DNA from: JBLMYQ01 sp050260055
GTDB lineage: Bacteria; Bacillota; Clostridia; Acetivibrionales; UBA4821
Direction: 5' to 3'
Length of the DNA stretch: 64,000 nucleotides
NCBI GenBank assembly: GCA_050260055.1
Contig: JBLNBO010000018.1
Span: forward strand, 4,827 to 68,826
In this document: positions 61,353-64,000 of the stretch, piece by piece
Layout of the letters: every line of letters begins with the position of its first letter
Numbering within the stretch: the first letter of the stretch is position 1
Translations under genes and position numbers: made by a program
The notes under the pieces: model-generated
Seen by the model: only the letters and a program-made list of their open reading frames with translations
Database searches by the model: none
Told to the model about the DNA's origin: nothing

Positions 61353-62309
61353 TTGCCAAATAAATATGTTACTATTGTGGTTATCATTCTATTTTTTCTT
61401 CTTTTGTTTTCACTATTCATTTACAGTTCAACATATAATACATATACAGAAAATAGGTTGATAAGGATTGATAATCATAAGGGCAGCAGCTCTTCCCCTA
61501 ACCAAAACAATAGCAATTCTGTTACAGAAGGCGTCTATGATGAAATATTTGACATCAGTGCGGAAAAAAAAACCTCTCCAGCGACAGTGATTGAACTTCC
61601 AGAACTAAATTCTGTTGACAGAAACTCTTCTAAAGTAGTATACATTACAATCGATGACGGCCCTGACCCATACTCGACGCCAGAGTATCTTAGAATCTTC
61701 AAGGAAAACGAGGTCAAGGCCACTTTTTTTATGATTGGAAGCAGGATGGAAAGATATCCAGAACTAGTCAAGCAGATAGACTTGGAAGGACATGCAATTG
61801 GAAATCATAGCTACTCTCATAATTATTACACCCTTTATTCCAACAGTGAAAGTTTTAAACAAGAGGTTCTAAAATCCGAGGAGGTCATTTTTTCCATAAC
61901 AGGAAAAAAGTCAAAGCTTTTTCGTGCTCCTGGGGGCTCAACAAAAATGCATGGTGTTGAATTTGATAATATAATTTCCGAATTTGGCTATAACCTTTTT
62001 GATTGGAATGTTTCAGCTGCCGATACTAATCCTGGCGGTATAACAAAGAGTCAGGTTGTTTATAACATTGAGCATGAATCAAAAGGTCTAAAAAAAGTTA
62101 TTGCATTAATGCATGATAATTCAAAAAGAAAAGCCTCTGTCGAGGCTCTTCCAGAAATAATTGAATGGTTTAAGAAAAAAGGATACGAATTTAAAGTCCT
62201 TGATGAGTTTTCACCTTCAATGCGCCTAAAGAGATCCTCATTACCGATTAATCAAAGTGCATCGGTTGACAAATCAGTATATCAAGAAAGTGATATCCCC
62301 GTAAATTAG
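61353..62309 (+). CDS. Membrane-anchored polysaccharide deacetylase, 318 aa
   Basis: TTG at 61353 is ten bases past AAAGGAG. One helix (about 5-25) is followed by a linker and the NodB domain. Its motifs are TIDDGPDP (metal/catalytic Asp), HAIGNHSYSHN (H-x-x-x-H), FRAPGGS and ALMHDNS. It probably de-acetylates peptidoglycan or a related glycan on the outer face. It may be co-transcribed with the DUF4364 gene. Confidence 0.93.
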   Translation: MPNKYVTIVVIILFFLLLFSLFIYSSTYNTYTENRLIRIDNHKGSSSSPNQNNSNSVTEGVYDEIFDISAEKKTSPATVIELPELNSVDRNSSKVVYITIDDGPDPYSTPEYLRIFKENEVKATFFMIGSRMERYPELVKQIDLEGHAIGNHSYSHNYYTLYSNSESFKQEVLKSEEVIFSITGKKSKLFRAPGGSTKMHGVEFDNIISEFGYNLFDWNVSAADTNPGGITKSQVVYNIEHESKGLKKVIALMHDNSKRKASVEALPEIIEWFKKKGYEFKVLDEFSPSMRLKRSSLPINQSASVDKSVYQESDIPVN

Positions 62310-62319
62310 GCATTTGCAG

Positions 62320-63141
62320 CTATTTAAGCCTATAATTTTCAAATACCCTCCTATACTTTTCATATATCAATATACCAGCCGCTACTGAAGCATTTAACGA
62401 ATCAATCTGCTCGCTCATAGGTATCTTTATCAAGGAATCCGCTAAATTCAAAACAGCAGGCCTTATTCCATGTGATTCGCTTCCAATGACTATAGCAGTC
62501 CCATTTTCAAAATCCTCTTCGAAATATAACTTTTTGGCTTCAAGACTTGATGCTAGGATTTTAATCTTATACCGCTTCATTTTTTGCAAAGCATCTTCCA
62601 AATTAATATTTTCAAATACATTAACCCTAAATATTGAACCCATTGTTGATCTTAATGTCTTAGGGCTAAAAGCATCTGTGCATCCATCAGAAAGAATTAT
62701 CCCATCAGCATTTACAGCATCAGCAGTTCGAATTATGGTTCCCAAATTTCCCGGGTCCTGTATCCCATCAAGTACAATGTAAAAACCATCTGTTTTTATA
62801 ATCAAATTATTCAAGTCATAATTTCCCCGAGAAATTACAGCCAATACTCCTTGCGGCGTCTCAGTGGAACATATATCATTAAAAATATTTTCAGGAACAT
62901 AATGAATGCGGAATTCATCTCTTTCAAGCGTTTCTCCAAATTCTATCCCGCCTCTTACCTTATTAAGAATATCAGGACAAATAACCACATCTTCAACCGG
63001 TATTCTTTGCTTAATTGCCTCAGAAATTATTTTTATACCTTCAATAAAATACTTGCTTTCACTCTCTCTATATTTCTTATGATTCAAGGATTTTATCAAC
63101 TTAATAAATTTATTGTCTTTACTTGTAATAGTGTAATTCAT
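62320..63141 (-). CDS. TrmH/SpoU-family RNA 2'-O-methyltransferase, 273 aa
   Basis: ATG at 63141 follows AGGTGGTGATTGG. The N-terminal substrate-binding domain (about 1-95) contains YFIEGIKIISEA. The knotted SPOUT domain has LDGIQDPGNLGTIIRTADA, AFSPKTLRSTMGSIFRV, IGSESHGI and IPMSEQIDSLNASVAAGI. It is the usual neighbour of rplT in Clostridia and is likely to modify 23S rRNA. Confidence 0.94.
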   Translation of the reverse strand: MNYTITSKDNKFIKLIKSLNHKKYRESESKYFIEGIKIISEAIKQRIPVEDVVICPDILNKVRGGIEFGETLERDEFRIHYVPENIFNDICSTETPQGVLAVISRGNYDLNNLIIKTDGFYIVLDGIQDPGNLGTIIRTADAVNADGIILSDGCTDAFSPKTLRSTMGSIFRVNVFENINLEDALQKMKRYKIKILASSLEAKKLYFEEDFENGTAIVIGSESHGIRPAVLNLADSLIKIPMSEQIDSLNASVAAGILIYEKYRRVFENYRLK

Positions 63142-63156
63142 CCAATCACCACCTAA

Positions 63157-63187
63157 AAATAATGAGGCTTGAATAATCAAGCCTCAC
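63157..63187 (-). terminator. Terminator after rplT
   Basis: Stem GAGGCTTGA/TCAAGCCTC with loop TTAT and ATTATTTTT on the minus strand. Confidence 0.85.
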
Positions 63188-63218
63188 CAATTAGCCTAAA
63201 TGAAAAATATTTAATAAA

Positions 63219-63572
63219 TTACAGTTTTGATTTAGCCATTGAAACAAGCTTGCCAAAACCTTCTGCATCATGAATAGCCATCTCTGAAAGCATTTTTCTG
63301 TTCATCTGAACTCCAGCCTTCTTAAGCCCATCCATGAGTTTGCTGTAAGAAATCCCATTCATCCTTGCAGCAGCATTGATTCTAGCAATCCAAAGCTTTC
63401 TAAAATCTCTTTTCTTTAGCTTTCTACCAATATAAGCATAATTTAAAGATTTCATTACTGCCTGCTTCGCAGTCCTGAATAATTTACTTTTTGCTCCAAA
63501 ATAACCTCTTGCGGATTTAAGAACCTTTTTATGTCTTGCGCGTGTTCTCATTGCGCCTTTAACTCTTGCCAT
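63219..63572 (-). CDS. rplT: 50S ribosomal protein L20, 117 aa
   Basis: ATG at 63572 follows GAGGGAATTTAA. The sequence MARVKGAMRTRARHKKVLK, GYFGAKSKLFRTAKQAV and RKLKKRDFRKLWIARI is diagnostic. It is basic, of normal length, and third in infC-rpmI-rplT. Confidence 0.98.
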   Translation of the reverse strand: MARVKGAMRTRARHKKVLKSARGYFGAKSKLFRTAKQAVMKSLNYAYIGRKLKKRDFRKLWIARINAAARMNGISYSKLMDGLKKAGVQMNRKMLSEMAIHDAEGFGKLVSMAKSKL

Positions 63573-63600
63573 TTAAATTCCCTCCTCAACTTTCTAAATA

Positions 63601-63798
63601 CTATGCGTAAGGCATCATTTGCTTAATAGTTGCAACGTTTGTTGCATCTGCATAACCTGCTTGTCTTAAGCTTCTTTTTCTCTTTGTTGTTTTACTTGTA
63701 AGCAAATGCCTCTTTCCGGCTTTTCCCCTTTTAACCTTACCTGTTCCGGTTAGAGAAAACCTTTTTGCAGTTGCTCTATGTGTTTTAATTTTAGGCAT
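63601..63798 (-). CDS. rpmI: 50S ribosomal protein L35, 65 aa
   Basis: ATG at 63798 follows GAAGGGAGATAAAAGAT. MPKIKTHRATAKRFSLTGTG and KRKRSLRQAG are the L35 hallmarks. It lies between infC and rplT. Confidence 0.98.
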   Translation of the reverse strand: MPKIKTHRATAKRFSLTGTGKVKRGKAGKRHLLTSKTTKRKRSLRQAGYADATNVATIKQMMPYA

Positions 63799-63869
63799 AT
63801 CTTTTATCTCCCTTCTACTTGTTAACTGCTTTAATCGTTAACTATCAACTGTATGCCAGCGACTGTCAA

Positions 63870-64000
63870 CTATTTGGGTGCAACCACCATAGTCATATTT
63901 CTACCCTCAAGTTTGGGTTTCTTTTCAATTACTCCAACGTCTTTAAGTACTTCTGCAAACTTTCCGAGAATGTTTTCGCCAAGCTTTGTGTGATTGAGCT
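63870..64000 (-). CDS. infC: Translation initiation factor IF-3, C-terminal part only
   Basis: The frame enters from the right edge and ends with TAG at 63870. The 43 visible residues include LGENILGKFAEVLKD, VIEKKPKLEGRNM and a final MTMVVAPK, the IF-3 C-terminal end. The gene order infC-rpmI-rplT is standard. Confidence 0.95.
   Translation of the reverse strand, partial: LNHTKLGENILGKFAEVLKDVGVIEKKPKLEGRNMTMVVAPK

Overview
This is a low-GC, densely packed bacterial chromosome segment. It comes from a spore-forming anaerobic Clostridia (Firmicutes), most likely a Ruminiclostridium/Acetivibrio-type organism. The grounds are strong AGGAGG ribosome sites with frequent GTG/TTG starts, sporulation genes (ytfJ/gerW, a YhcN/YlaJ-like protein, a DUF2935 protein), Pta-AckA acetate formation, a lysine riboswitch, a T-box, and a CdaA/CdaR pair. 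The genus is an inference; no rRNA is present.

Layout. (1) 1-8937, minus strand: a type IV secretion (T4SS) operon running off the left edge. In transcription order it has three VirB2-like pilins, a PrgI/VirB3-like protein, a TraC-like protein, the VirB4 ATPase, a large VirB6-like channel protein and a glycine-zipper protein cut by the window. No relaxase or coupling protein is visible. (2) 9.2-14.4 kb: tRNA-Trp, a DEAD-box RNA helicase, a GT-C-like membrane protein, small membrane proteins and tRNA-Leu. (3) 14.4-21.2 kb: an LtaS-like sulfatase, two tandem stand-alone receiver proteins, an unrecognised protein with a GNAT-like C-terminus plus a 55-aa partner, DUF2935, a YlbF-family protein and a GGM-repeat mini-protein. 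(4) 21.5-30.4 kb: a 2190-aa SLH-anchored repeat protein divergent from an AgrA/AgrC-like LytTR two-component system, with a 21-bp-phased direct repeat between them. (5) 30.4-36.3 kb: an excisionase-like fragment, tRNA-Gln and tRNA-His, ACT protein, PaaK, cyclophilin, a beta-CASP RNase, and a structured intergenic region rich in GGA loops. (6) 36.3-46.7 kb: FapA, FtsK/SpoIIIE, pta-ackA, and a lysine-riboswitch-controlled asd-dapA-dapB-ACT operon. (7) 46.7-64 kb: ytfJ, DUF2953, scpB-scpA, trpS, an M50 protease, a phosphohexomutase, cdaA-cdaR, the AmmeMemoRadiSam trio, aroA behind a T-box and a 5' fragment of pheS, an HD-GYP regulator, a deacetylase, an rRNA methyltransferase-like gene and infC-rpmI-rplT.

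The observations I consider most worth checking are the T-box/pheS-fragment/aroA arrangement, the GGA-loop RNA candidate upstream of a likely sigma-D promoter for fapA, the LytTR-type direct repeats beside the giant surface protein, the GNAT-like two-gene unit, and the T4SS locus with three pilin paralogues. All calls come from reading the sequence; no searches or folding programs were run.
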